58,311 nucleotides of DNA from Oopsacas minuta (Eukaryota > Porifera > Hexactinellida > Lyssacinosida > Leucopsacidae): assembly GCA_024704765.1 (NCBI GenBank), contig JAKMXF010000040.1:1-58311 (forward strand), given 5' to 3'. Shown here one piece after another: positions 34,803 to 46,037 of this stretch (its first letter is position 1; every line of letters begins with the position of its first letter). The notes beneath the pieces are model-generated. The model was not told the origin of the DNA and did no database searches. It worked only from the letters and a program-made list of their open reading frames with translations. A program made the position numbers and the translations under genes.

Positions 34803-35392
34803 CAGGGTAGGACTGGCTCAATAATTCGGCCCAGGGAAATTTTCAACCGGCCCACTTCACTAAAAATAGAAACTGAAAGTGTAATATATCTTGGCAATTA
34901 GTATAGAATTGATTTAGGAACTGGTAAGTAAGAGCTAGAGACTAGTTATTTATCATGTGTGTAGAATTTGATAAAATTCTAAGATCTAAATGAGATGTCT
35001 TCCCCTTGCAAATATGAGGGTATATGTCCGTTTATCAATTGGGATAGTCTTGCCGTATCAAATTTTACACTAACACGTGCTAATTAGAATGCACAAAATG
35101 CCGTGGTTTCGACCTCTACAGTAGCCCAGACAGCTAGATAAGGATTACGTAAATATAATTTGGAAAAAATAGATTACCGAAATAAATAGACAATCAGAAA
35201 CGAGCAAAACGATCGTTATAGTGAACAAACCTTGAAATACTCCTATATTTTATCGTAGTTTAACAGTTGTTCTATGATGTTTTGATAAAATTCTTACACT
35301 GCACAGAAGGGATTATAAGGAGCTCACTGGCTCATCGACCACGGGCCACCACAGAAAATCTCCCGTTCTCCCCGTAGGCCAGTCCGTCCCTG
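34803..35392. mobile_element. hAT-type non-autonomous element with 8-bp target duplication
   Basis: Termini are CAGGGTAGGACTGGC (left) and GCCAGTCCGTCCCTG with one extra mismatch region (right). The exact 8-bp direct repeat CCCACAGG flanks the element at 34795-34802 and 35393-35400. An 8-bp duplication with CAGGG ends is typical of hAT transposons. The 590-bp interior has no ORF. Confidence 0.85.
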
Positions 35393-35400
35393 CCCACAGG

Positions 35401-36938
35401 GCTGATTTTTAGGATACAGGGGTATTTTTGGCCTTCTCGGACAAATTATGACGTCATTGTCCATTTTGGATTTTCCAAAAATCACATTCACCACTTCTCA
35501 GCCAAAATACATGATAGAAGTTTAAAATTTGAATCACAGGTACTTCTTAATGTGCCAAATGTTGTAACTTCATGATTCTGACCAAAAGCTAACTAGTCAT
35601 AGTATTATTACGTCACCATGACTGTACAAAATACCATAATTTCCCTAATTCCAAATTTCAGAATTTCCTATCACAGGGGGAAGAAGTCCCGAGATTACTA
35701 ACCCAAAGCGGCGTAGCATCTCCAGTATCAGCAGAGAAGGCCATTGAATATAATTTAGATGGGCCAAGGATAATATAATCCCAAATATTTAAGTATTCTT
35801 TGAATTAGAGGCACCTAGTGGAGAGGATATTTTGTCGCGTTGCTACCAATAATACCATAAAATCTAGCTGTAAAATAATTAGCTAACCTGTAACAGTAAG
35901 CCTTCGCACAGCGTGGTAGCAAGCAAAGCGCGCTATTGAAACTACATGATGACATAATTGGCTTAATCCATAATCAACTAATAACGAGTTTCTATAATTC
36001 TGAGGTTTTTCTCAAAGTCTTTACTGAATTTCTTACGTGTATGACAATTTCTCAAGTAATGGCCTTTCTCTGAAGTGCTTGATATATTATAACCTATCCT
36101 CAGTAAATCCATCAATCTATGAATGGATTGTGTTCTCAGAAAATCTATATAGACTACCATTTATGTAATACTTCCTCTAATCACATAATCGCAAGGGAAA
36201 TTCTTCCAATTTATACATCCTTATTGGTCTCTGGGTTAGCCGTTCTCACATATAGAGATATGACTACATCAATATTTCATAACCATAAAGTATCTCCATT
36301 GGCCATTAACTCTTAGTCAATAATTACAAACAAAGGTCCGAACCAGCCTTGAAGGAAATACTAACGAAAGTTGCATCCGTATTTCTACAATAGTCACTCT
36401 CACTCAGGTATAATGAAGCACATAATTGAGGTTAGCATTTATGGATGGTTTATAAACTCCCACAGAACACAATACACAATTCTGTAGTCAATAATCATCT
36501 CTGTTCAAGAAATTATGGAAATTTGGTCAAAACACTTTACAACACTATGTAAGCAACAAAGAAACAACAATTCTTAATTAGAGAATGCACATATATTAAA
36601 CAATATTAATTACAGATTGTGAAATAAATACAGGAAAATTAACGGCAATTACAGGCCACAATAAAAAAAATCTGGGAAATACTTCGATACACCCGATGAA
36701 CACAATATTGGGAAGTCACGCCAGCACATGAAAATATACAAAATTAGTATAATTGAATAAGTAAATGAATAAACAAATACTAATGGAGGAATAAACAGTA
36801 CATAAGCAACAAGACAGGAAATAATAAATCTAATCAAGAATAACAATAATGTAAGGCTATATGTGAAGGCGTTATGTTAAGAAAGGGAAAGAAAATATAA
36901 TGAAATATAGAAATAAACCACATAGATAGAATTGTATA
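35401..36938. other. Region without a recognised gene
   Basis: Only short ORFs on both strands without domain signatures; no repeat copy recognised. Confidence 0.4.
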
Positions 36939-37810
36939 TCAAAATATCTGTAGACAGTTCACGTTATGATTACACACTACTATAACTCTATCATGATTGT
37001 CTACTGTTACTGCAAATGGATGCTCAGAGATTGGAATATGGTCAATTGATTGGAATTCAGGATTGAAGATAGAAATAGATTTAGAAAAATAATCAGCAAT
37101 TAGAATGTTGTTAGAATTGTCAATAAAGAATGATTTGGGATTAATGACTTGATTTCCTTGTCCTAATGAAATTACACTCTTCAGGAGTATGTGGTTATGA
37201 TTGAATAGATGGATACAAGGATTAGATTTATCTGACACATAAATGTATTCATTAGAGAGTTTAACATCATGAGGGTATTTGAATGAACCAAATTGTGATT
37301 TGAATTGGAAATCTTGTGAGAGTATTTGAACACGATTGTTGATAGAATCACAAATGTAAATATCATTATTAGATTCATTGATTGCTATACCCCAAGGATA
37401 GTTGAATTCTAATTTTCCTTTTCCCTGTTTACCAATTCTAGAAATATATTCACCATCAAGAGAATATTTCAATATACCGTGGCCCTGAGTAATTAGAATC
37501 CTATTCTACAAATAGCCAAACTTCTTGGATAGTACATCTTTCCTTCACCTCTTCTGTCACCAAATTTGAACATATAATTAGCAGTACTGTCAAATACTTT
37601 AACACAGAGATTGTAACAATCTAATACATAAATATCTCCAGTTTTGTCATCTAATGCGACACAACTTAGCCATTTAAGTTCAGCATTTCCATTATCTTTC
37701 TTACAAACACTCACTAGAGGTTGTATCTTGCTTGTGTAGTCAATTCCAGTTCTCACTCTCTGTAAATTATTCTTAACAGGTTCTGGTTCAATAGGATTAG
37801 ATGTGGCCAT
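36939..37810 (-). CDS. NHL-repeat propeller protein (290-aa family) with a one-base deletion
   Basis: MATSNPIEPEPVKNNLQRVR at 37810 leads into the first blade and reads in frame to ICRIGF, then stop. The rest of the propeller continues in another frame from about 37500 to the stop at 36939 (KQGKGKLEFNYPWGIAINES, YPHDVKLSNEYIYVSD, NPKSFFIDNSNNILIAD). Comparison with paralogues shows one base missing inside CCTATTCTACA at 37502-37507, where others have CCTACTCCTACA. Everything else is conserved, so this is a very young pseudogene or an assembly error. Its 5' half and about 880 bp of leader are almost identical to the 41367 locus. Confidence 0.85.
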
Positions 37811-38690
37811 TATTGCTAAATATTTATTAGAGCAAGAATTAATACAAATAGAAATTGTCAGTAGACATACCTATAGTGTAGCTCATGGTCATTTCGCACA
37901 TGATTAGTGAATCGTATTAGCTACATAATCTTATACAAACATTCCTGTCTCCAATCTTGAGCTATCTTTTATCCTTAGACTATGAGTATATCTACTTTGA
38001 TAATACAATTAATCTTAGGACATTTAAGATGGTTGATTGTATTTATTTGTAATTTTTCCGTGCCAAAGCTGTGAAATTATATTACATTTATATATATATA
38101 ATCCAACCACAAGTGATAATATACCCAAACTCAGACTTATGCCATGTAAATACATTACTTGTTTCCCAATTATTTATGATAGTCCAGGTTCGATCCGGTC
38201 AGGGGTGAATTCTTAAACCGTTCCATCACTAGCGGTACTGATCTATAAATTATTCTAACATATAATCCAATAATAAATATCTGTGTAAGTAATTGATTTT
38301 GGGTTGAGAGTAATTTGAGGGATATTTTTATCATCCAAAAAATCCATTCGATAATTACAAATAACTTACACATAACTCAGCTATATACTATAGTACAGAT
38401 TTGTGTAGCTTTGATATCTTCTAGGAAAGCTCATTTTTCGGGGTTGATGAAAGTCACATTTTAGAATGAGGGTATGTGGTTTAGTATTGCAAAAAACTGC
38501 ACTATACTATAGCTCAGCTATGTATAAGGAATCTCTTATTATACGTATTACTGTAACTGCGGGCTATAGCTTACTATATACACGGCTAGATAAGCAAAAT
38601 TTGCCAAAAAAATGTTCCTGGACATTGATTATATTCACTTTGATCGTGTAGAATTGCAGTTTTCATTACAAATTCTACTATAAATAGGTT
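37811..38690 (-). repeat. Duplicated leader block, copy 1
   Basis: Upstream of the NHL gene at 36939-37810 and matching 42240-43080 upstream of the 41367 gene. The first 220 bp are essentially identical; similarity continues with small indels (for example CCATCACTAGCGGTACTGAT). The first 150 bp resemble the inverted leader at 56160-56317. Confidence 0.75.
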
Positions 38691-39487
38691 TCCATATACG
38701 GCGGAGACTTCTAGAAGACTTTTGTACCTGCTTTTCAGGTTATTTACTCACAATGACTCAAACAAAGTTCATGCCCATATGTGGTAATTTTCCAGAAATT
38801 CTCAAAACTTAATCTAATCATTTTATCAAATCTCTTTACTTGTTAAATGTTAGTTTAAGTAACCAAGAGAAGATCTTCATTTTCATAAACATTCGTTAAA
38901 TAATCATTTTAGCGATATTCACCAAAAAACAAGTCAATAATTGAAAATTGAAGAAATTCGATTAGAAAAATGTATTCGAGGACAAATGAGTCAAAATTGT
39001 TGCCCAACCTAAGTTGTTAAATATTTCTTTTAATGAAGACGTAATACTTATTTCATAATACATATTATACTTTCAATCTACAACTTTGGTAACGTAACTT
39101 CAATTAGGCTGATTTCTGCACAGATATTATACATAAAAACAGAAATTCTCGAAATGTTAAAGAGAAATTTAAGCATAGTTGATTAAATTATATAATACTT
39201 GATAATTATATGATATAAGTCTAAAAATGTCAAAATCTCATATTTCGAGATTAACCTAGACGTATAATACGTACAAATAGATCACGTATAAGGTATTATA
39301 CGTTATACCCGTATTATACAACTAACTATATAACTTTAATACAGTCTTTCTGTTGTGTTTTGTGCGCTAAGTGAATACGAATCATGATTCATTTCATGAA
39401 ATTTGTGGATTCTTGATAATGCTGGTATTTCTAAGTTAAAAAATTACGATAATCAAAGGTGAATTTGATTGCCTCATTGTCGGTAAA
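38691..39487. other. Spacer without a recognised gene
   Basis: AT-rich, no supported ORF or recognised repeat. Confidence 0.35.
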
Positions 39488-39868
39488 ATAGCCTGGAAAC
39501 AGGTACAAAATTATTCCAGATATCTCCGCCATATGTAGAAGCCTATATTTATAGTTAAACTTGTAAAGATAACTGCAATTCTTCATTATCAAAGAGCATA
39601 TAATAAATGGTGGCCAGGATAGTATTTTGGCGATTCTTTGCTTAGCTAGCCGTATATATAGTAGGCCATGGGCGGGCCTTCTCCTATAGTTACCCTACCC
39701 TGCCCTACATCTGGGCAACCATGGGGGTGCACGTGCCACTTGTGCCCTATGCAAGGCACGTGCATGGGTTCACTGCTGGATCCTGGAAACGAAACTGATC
39801 TCACCCTGATAGGAGCCAGTGTTAAGCTAGGAGGTTGGAAATATTTCAAAAATGGTTCGAAATCTGTA
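39488..39868. repeat. Dispersed repeat E, copy 1
   Basis: Matches 43648-44014, including the GC-rich part GGCACGTGCATGGGTTCACT. It is followed in both places by repeat A. The short ORFs in it (39668-39904) are shared only as DNA and carry no domain. Confidence 0.75.
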
Positions 39869-40050
39869 TTAGTTTATTGTATGGCAACCTCTCCAAGGGT
39901 CTAACACGTAATGAAAGAAGCTACTCACATTTATCTTGAATTAAGACAATAAATATTGAGAAATATCTTTAATAGAATAAAATATAATAATAGTAACAGA
40001 AATTAAGAAATCTGAATATCATCAAGTTATATAATTACTGATAGGGATTA
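39869..40050. repeat. Dispersed repeat A, partial copy
   Basis: Core sequence AGACAATAAATATTGAGAAA to ATCAAGTTATATAATTACTG; broken off before the usual end. Confidence 0.6.
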
Positions 40051-40094
40051 CTTATATGTCGGCGCTCTACATTGTCGGCTAGCCGACAAATAAG

Positions 40095-40205
40095 GAATTA
40101 CACGATATATAAGGATTTACTCGACATATAAGGATACGGACTATATAAGGATTTACCCGACATATAAGGATACGGACTATATAAGGATTTATAAGGAACA
40201 TATAA
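40095..40205. repeat. Short tandem array of ATATAAGGAT units
   Basis: About two and a half copies of a 36-bp unit built from ACATATAAGGATACGGACTA and TATAAGGATTTACCCG. Confidence 0.7.
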
Positions 40206-40284
40206 TGATTATTATAAGGAATGTTATATTGCTACACTAGAGAAAGTATCCATAACTAATACACTGTGACAACGTACCAAATTT

Positions 40285-41024
40285 TCATTTGTATTTATCT
40301 GTATTCCTTTTCTTCGTCCTAACATCGTTAAAGCTCCGTTTTCTTTTATTAGAAGCGCGCCCTTTGGATCGAACACGTCTAGGATTTAGGATTGTTGCGA
40401 TACTTAGAATAATTGCTCCACTTTCCTGTGGTATAGGTCTTAGCAATTGGTCCATTTCGGATAATTTACCTCTCATAACCGAAAAAGTTGAATGGTCAAA
40501 TGATGCAAGATGAGCAATGTGTTTAAATTCTGTTGTTAGCATGTTATACCTTTCGTCTTTCGTTAGGATAGGATTATTTTGATAATCATTTTCTTGTAAT
40601 TCTATTACATTGTGACTACCAATACAGCTGTAGATATTAGAATTGTGATCTGCTTGATTCTCTATCTATTATGAGACTATATATTAATAGTTGAAAGAAC
40701 ACAAGGACACAGCGTTAATAATTTGGCGAGTCATTACGTAATTCTGATATAACCGAGTGTGATTGCAAAAGTATCTGTGCTGTATCGAATGGCTGCTTAA
40801 TTTCCAGAAATCGACTATATCTTTGTCGTGTATATTCGTTACTTTCTCGTGATGATAAACGATAAGCATGTGACGACATGGTAAACCCCATGATGATGGG
40901 AATAAGCATGTGAAAGATATCAAAGTTGTCTTACGGCTGGACTTAGCAAAAACCTTCGATAACCCGAGGTCCATAGATGTTAATTTCTCCTTGTTGGTAC
41001 GTTCCGACAATCCTTCTCTTTCAA
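40285..41024 (-). pseudogene. C-terminal part of a SWIM-type (MULE-like) transposase
   Basis: From a TTCTAG acceptor at about 41025 the frame reads VEREGLSERTNKEKL, then TCLFPSSWGLPCRHMLIVYH, the SWIM finger seen in MULE transposases (C-x-C-xn-C-x-H; the first cysteine appears to be Ser). The frame is broken between 40684 and about 40640. A second part follows: ILTKDERYNMLTTEFKHIA and NPRRVRSKGRASNKRKRSF, the K/R-rich end typical of this group. The catalytic domain is not present. Confidence 0.65.
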
Positions 41025-41366
41025 CTAGAATACAGACAAAATACGTATTTGAATTAGCATAAATTATTATACGTACACTCGAACCTCTTATCTGGACTCC
41101 GATATCCGGGCACCTCCCTCAACCGGGCACCATTTTTCCAAAAGGATTGAAATTGATTCGGCCATTTTCTAATTTCAGTAAATATTCCTTATAGTAGAGC
41201 TGTTTTACTCGTACTTCATATCTAACACGTTTCTTTGTAACTAAAAACCATCATAACAGCTATATCCGTCCATATCGATAGAAATAGTAATGGAAGATGA
41301 AAGGAATAAATAAACAAAGAAAGAATTTAAATGACAAACAGAAATACAAATACATAGAGTTACATA

Positions 41367-42239
41367 TCAAAATATCAGTAGACTGTTCACAGTATGATTA
41401 CATACTACTATAACTCTACCATGATTGTCTACTGTTACTGCTGTTGGATCCTCAGAGACTGGAATATTATGAATTGATTGGAGTTCAGGATTGAGGATAA
41501 AAATAGAATTAGAATCATGATCAGCAATTAGAATGTTGCTAGAATTGTCAACAAAGAATGATTTGAGATTAATGACTTGATTCACTTGTTCAAGTGAAAT
41601 TACACTCTTCAGGAGTATGTGGTTATGATTGAATAGATGGATACAAGGATTAGATAAATCTAACACATAAATGTATTCTTTAGATAGTTTAACATCATGA
41701 GGGAATGTGAATGAACCAAATTGTGATTTGAATTGGAAATCTTGTGAGAGTATTTGAACTCGATTGTTAATAGAATCACAAATGTAAATATCATCATTAG
41801 ATTCATTGATTGCTATACCATAAGGATAGTTGAATTCTAACTCTCCATTTCCCTGTTTACCAATTCTAGAAATATATTTACCATCAAGGGTATAATTCAG
41901 TATACCGTGGTTATGAGTAATTAGAATCCTAAATCTACAAGTCATTAAGCGGTTTGGACTTGACATCTTTCCTTCACCATTACTGTCACCAAATTTGAAT
42001 ATATACCTAGCAGTGCTGTCAAATACTTTAATACAGTTATTCAAACAATCTAATATATAAATATCTCCAGTTTTGTCATCTAATGCGACACAACTTAGCC
42101 ATATAGGTTCAACATTTCCATTATCTTTCTTACAAACACTCACTAGAGGTTGTATCTTGCTTGTGTAGTCAATTCCAGTTCTCACTCTCTGTAAATTATT
42201 CTTAACAGGTTCTGGTTCAATAGGATTAGATGTGGCCAT
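41367..42239 (-). CDS. NHL-repeat propeller protein (290 aa)
   Basis: Intact single-exon ORF beginning MATSNPIEPEPVKNNLQRVR, identical in its first 30 or so residues to the 36939 locus. Blades: LSCVALDDKTGDIYILDC, ILITHNHGILNYTLDGKYIS, YPYGIAINESNDDIYICD, FPHDVKLSKEYIYVLD, NLKSFFVDNSSNILIAD and TAVTVDNHGRVIVV. No signal peptide or other domain. It may be the functional parent or sister of the frame-broken copy 4 kb away. Confidence 0.88.
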   Translation of the reverse strand: MATSNPIEPEPVKNNLQRVRTGIDYTSKIQPLVSVCKKDNGNVEPIWLSCVALDDKTGDIYILDCLNNCIKVFDSTARYIFKFGDSNGEGKMSSPNRLMTCRFRILITHNHGILNYTLDGKYISRIGKQGNGELEFNYPYGIAINESNDDIYICDSINNRVQILSQDFQFKSQFGSFTFPHDVKLSKEYIYVLDLSNPCIHLFNHNHILLKSVISLEQVNQVINLKSFFVDNSSNILIADHDSNSIFILNPELQSIHNIPVSEDPTAVTVDNHGRVIVVCNHTVNSLLIF

Positions 42240-43080
42240 TATTGCTAAATATTTATTAGAGCAAGAATTAATACAAATAGAAATTGTCAGTAGACATACC
42301 TATAGTGTAGCTCATGGTCATTTCGCACATGATTAGTGAATCGTATTAGCTACATAATCTTATACAAACATTCCTGTCTCCAATCTTGAGCTATCTTTTA
42401 TCCTTAGACTATGAGTATATCTACTTTGATAATACAATTAATCTTAGGACATTTAAGATGGTGGATTGTACTTAGACATATACCACCATTAATCTAGGTA
42501 TTGGCAAACTTTCGGGATCGTCTTATTTTCCGGTGCTATAACTGTGAAAGTATAACACCTTTCTTTAATGAAACCACAAGTGATAATATACCAAACTCAG
42601 ACTTATGCCATGTAAATATATTACTTGTTTCCTAATTAATTATGATAATCCAGGTTCAATCCGGTCAGGGATGAATTCTTAAACCGTTCCATCACTAGCG
42701 GTACTGATCTACAAATATATTCTAACATATAATCCAATAATGAAAATCTGTGTACGTAATTGATTTTGGGTTGGAGTAATTTGAGGGATATTTTATCCTC
42801 CAAAAATGCATTTTATAATAACAAATAACTTGTATATAGCTCAGCTATACTATAGTACAGATTTAGGTATTAGCTTTGATATCTTCGAGGAAAAGTCATT
42901 ATTCGGGGTTAATGAAAGTCACATTTTAGAATGAGGGTATGCGGTTAGTATTGCAAAAAACTGCACTATAATATAGCTCTTCTATATATAAGGAATCTCT
43001 TATAATACGTATTACTGTAACTTCGGGCTATAGCTTACTATAAACACACTGCTAGCTAAGCAAAGAATTGCCAAAATAAT
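42240..43080 (-). repeat. Duplicated leader block, copy 2
   Basis: Partner of 37811-38690; see that entry. A short indel near 42470-42560 distinguishes the two. Confidence 0.75.
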
Positions 43081-43315
43081 TTCCTAGCAATTGATAATGG
43101 TAAACGGAACTTTCGTCTCAGGAAATTTGGTATCCTTTAGCTGTTTTAGTAATCTTTCTTTTGTTTTTAGAAAAGAAAAGAAGATGGATAATGTTGCAAA
43201 AGATCGATAGAATAGGTAGAAGGTTACAAAAAGGTGGTAGAAAGGGCGGAATGTATAAGATAGGACGAGACCATCACGGATATTTCTTAGATTAGCTAGC
43301 AAAAGGTTATACGAA

Positions 43316-43525
43316 GGGTTGATCGGGGATTTTAATGCTAGACTAGATTCTGATGAATGTTTTGTTCTGATTAGCTACATAATGGTCTGGGGTGGGAGAT
43401 ATGTGTTTTATATAAAGGAGAAGATGATGGCTATGTTTCGAACTGTCATTAATGTTGCTAAAGTCGATTGTAAGGTGTGGGATATTTGGGAAAATGGGAT
43501 CAGGAATTTTTTTTCGAATTTTTAG
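43316..43525 (+). pseudogene. LINE endonuclease fragment
   Basis: GLIGDFNARLDSDECFV at 43316 onward contains the GDFNARL block of APE-type endonucleases. The rest of the ORF is not recognisable. Near-identical short direct repeats (ATGTTGCAAAGATCGATA-like) lie on both sides at about 43140-43220 and 43530-43605 and may mark the insertion. Confidence 0.5.
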
Positions 43526-43647
43526 CGGAATAAGTAGTCTCTTTGTTTTATAGAAAAAGAAAAACAAGATAGGTAATGTTGCAAAGATCGATATAATTGG
43601 TAAAAGCGTACGAAAATTCCAGAGACTATGTCATTGTGGTTAAAATA

Positions 43648-44014
43648 ACCTGAAAAGCAGGTACAAAATTTTTGTAGATATCTCCGCCATATGTAGAAGC
43701 CTATATTTAAAAGAATTTTTAATGATAACTACAATTCTTCATTATCAAAGAGAATATAATAAATGGTGGCCAGGATAGTATTTTGGCGATTCTTTGCTTA
43801 GCTAGCCGTGTATATAGTAGGCCATGGGCGGACCTTCTCCTATAGTTACCCCATCCTGCCCTACACCTAGGCAACCATGGGGTGCACGTGCCACTTGTGC
43901 TCTATGCAAGGCACGTGCATGGGTTCACTGCTGGATCCTGGAAACAAAACTGATCTTACCCTGATAGGAGTCAGTGTTAAGCTAGGAGGGTGGAAATATT
44001 TCAAAAATGGTTCG
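43648..44014. repeat. Dispersed repeat E, copy 2
   Basis: Partner of 39488-39868, in the same orientation. Confidence 0.75.
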
Positions 44015-44345
44015 AGAGTTGCATTAGTTTATTGTATGGCAGCCTCTTCAAGGGTCTAACACGTAATGAAAGAAACTACTCACCTTTATCTAGAATTAAG
44101 ACAATAAATATTGAGAAAAATCTTTAGTAGAATAAAATATAATAATAGTAACAGAAATATATAAAATCAGAATATCATCAAGTTATATAATTACTGATAT
44201 ACATATAGTAATGTGATACTTACTGTATTCTCTTGTACAGATTCTGAGATTTATGAGTTTTCAATTTATGTCTCAGATTATTGCAAAACAGCAGCCAAAC
44301 GGAACTAAATGCACGAATAGAACCACAATACCCTGCTCAGGCAAA
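44015..44345. repeat. Dispersed repeat A copy
   Basis: Adjoins repeat E, as at 39869. Ends with ATTGCAAAACAGCAGCCAAA as in other complete ends. Confidence 0.65.
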
Positions 44346-44739
44346 ATTAGAAAGTGACATACCATATAGAAGCAAAAAGTCAAGAACAAGAAGCTGGTTA
44401 CGCAGGCCTTGTGATAATTACCATTAATTCAATTAAATAGGATTGAAATTAATCAGAAATTCTACACATACCAAATATGAATTAACGTTTGGGGCCTGCT
44501 TCAATGTTGCGTCTATTGCTACACCATTGCCATGTCACCAATGACTCACATGACACATACCATGACAAACCGAAAAGAAAACGTGGAGTAATGTGACGTA
44601 ACAGCCCTATTATTTTGTATACCTATGGCGTATACCCATAATTGAGAAATTCGAATTCAATACAACATTCAATAAATCTTTCCTTGACTAAGTACAACAA
44701 ACACACAACTATTGACTTTACTAATATAGATTAGTTAAT

Positions 44740-44925
44740 GAAACTACTCACCTTTAGCTAGAATTTAGACAATAAATATTTAGAAATATCTTTAGTAGAA
44801 TAAAATAGAATAAAAGTAATAGAAATTATATAAAATCAGAATAACATCAAGTTATATAATTACTGATATACATATAGTAATGTGATACTGCTGTATTCTC
44901 TTGTACATATTCTGAGATGATAAGT
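44740..44925. repeat. Dispersed repeat A, core copy
   Basis: Second copy within 400 bp of the previous one; core only. Confidence 0.6.
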
Positions 44926-46037
44926 CATAGCATTCTATACATTAAGGCAATGGCACTCTATTCAAATTCTAGACCATGGATGGCAATTACCCTGGACTTT
45001 CAAAATTTCAAATATTTGCTATAATGCCTTTCAACGCTATTCTAAAGTGCTCTAATGTAACATTTGTTATATTTTGATGATTTACAACCTCTCAACCCAA
45101 TTATAATTACCATATTATAATACTTTAATAGTCCTTGACAAGATTGACAACCATTAGACTTCCTAATGTAAGAAAAGACTGCAAATCCTGCAATATATTG
45201 ACGTGTAAGGTGTTATTTTTCCATTTTCCAAGCTAATAGACCAGCTGATGTTGTTTCATGGTAAATTTTTAATGCGAAACTAACATTTTGTCGTTCTAAC
45301 CTAGATGGCCAAAAAGATTTCACTGTTAATTTTGGTGCTCGCTTCAAGACATTGCGTTTATCAGATTTAAACAAATTACGGATATCTTCAAACGGTGTAT
45401 AACAAATTTGGGGATAATTTGATTTAGAGATAAATTGAATGTTCGAAATACTGGCTCGAGAAATTGAGACGTAAAAAGATTTATTTGTTTCACTTACATT
45501 TCGTTTTGGATTTCCACTTATCTGGCAATCACCGAATTTCGGGAAATGAATGTATTATCCAATTTTCAAGATTTAACCAATTATTCCTGATGGATTTAAT
45601 GATGTGAACAATATTAAAACACAGAATCAAATTTCTTTCTGGATTGCATGGGTGTTATACTTTTGGTTGCAGTGTTGAATCAGCGGAAAAACATTTGAAT
45701 AATCGAACATTGAGTGGATAGTTGTCTGTACACACAGCTTAGATAAACAGACAACAATCTTAATTATCACAGATAGTGGATTTAACAATAGGATATAAAG
45801 TTTTACAGAAGAAGAGCCTAAAGGTATTAACCGAACAATAGAAGAGAACCTGGTTGATAAACTAGAAACCATCATAGAAAATACAGTAGTGTGTGGATCA
45901 TCAGGATTGTCAATCTATCCGATTACCCTTCCCCTCCCTTATAAGACGCATCACTACGAATGTGGAGTTCATCCATTTGAAGTATGACATCACGCTCTAA
46001 ATCATTAAAGCCGAAGCAACCTCACATAGAATTTTAG
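44926..46037. other. Region upstream of the intact integrase gene
   Basis: No domain was recognised. The first coding exon and promoter of the integrase-peptidase gene should lie here, but I could not identify a convincing ATG exon. Confidence 0.35.

Noticed and set aside
39668-44059. Cys-rich small protein encoded twice (39668-39904 and 43877-44059)
   Set aside because: The two ORFs lie in repeat E and match only as DNA; start positions differ and no domain or codon-level constraint is visible.
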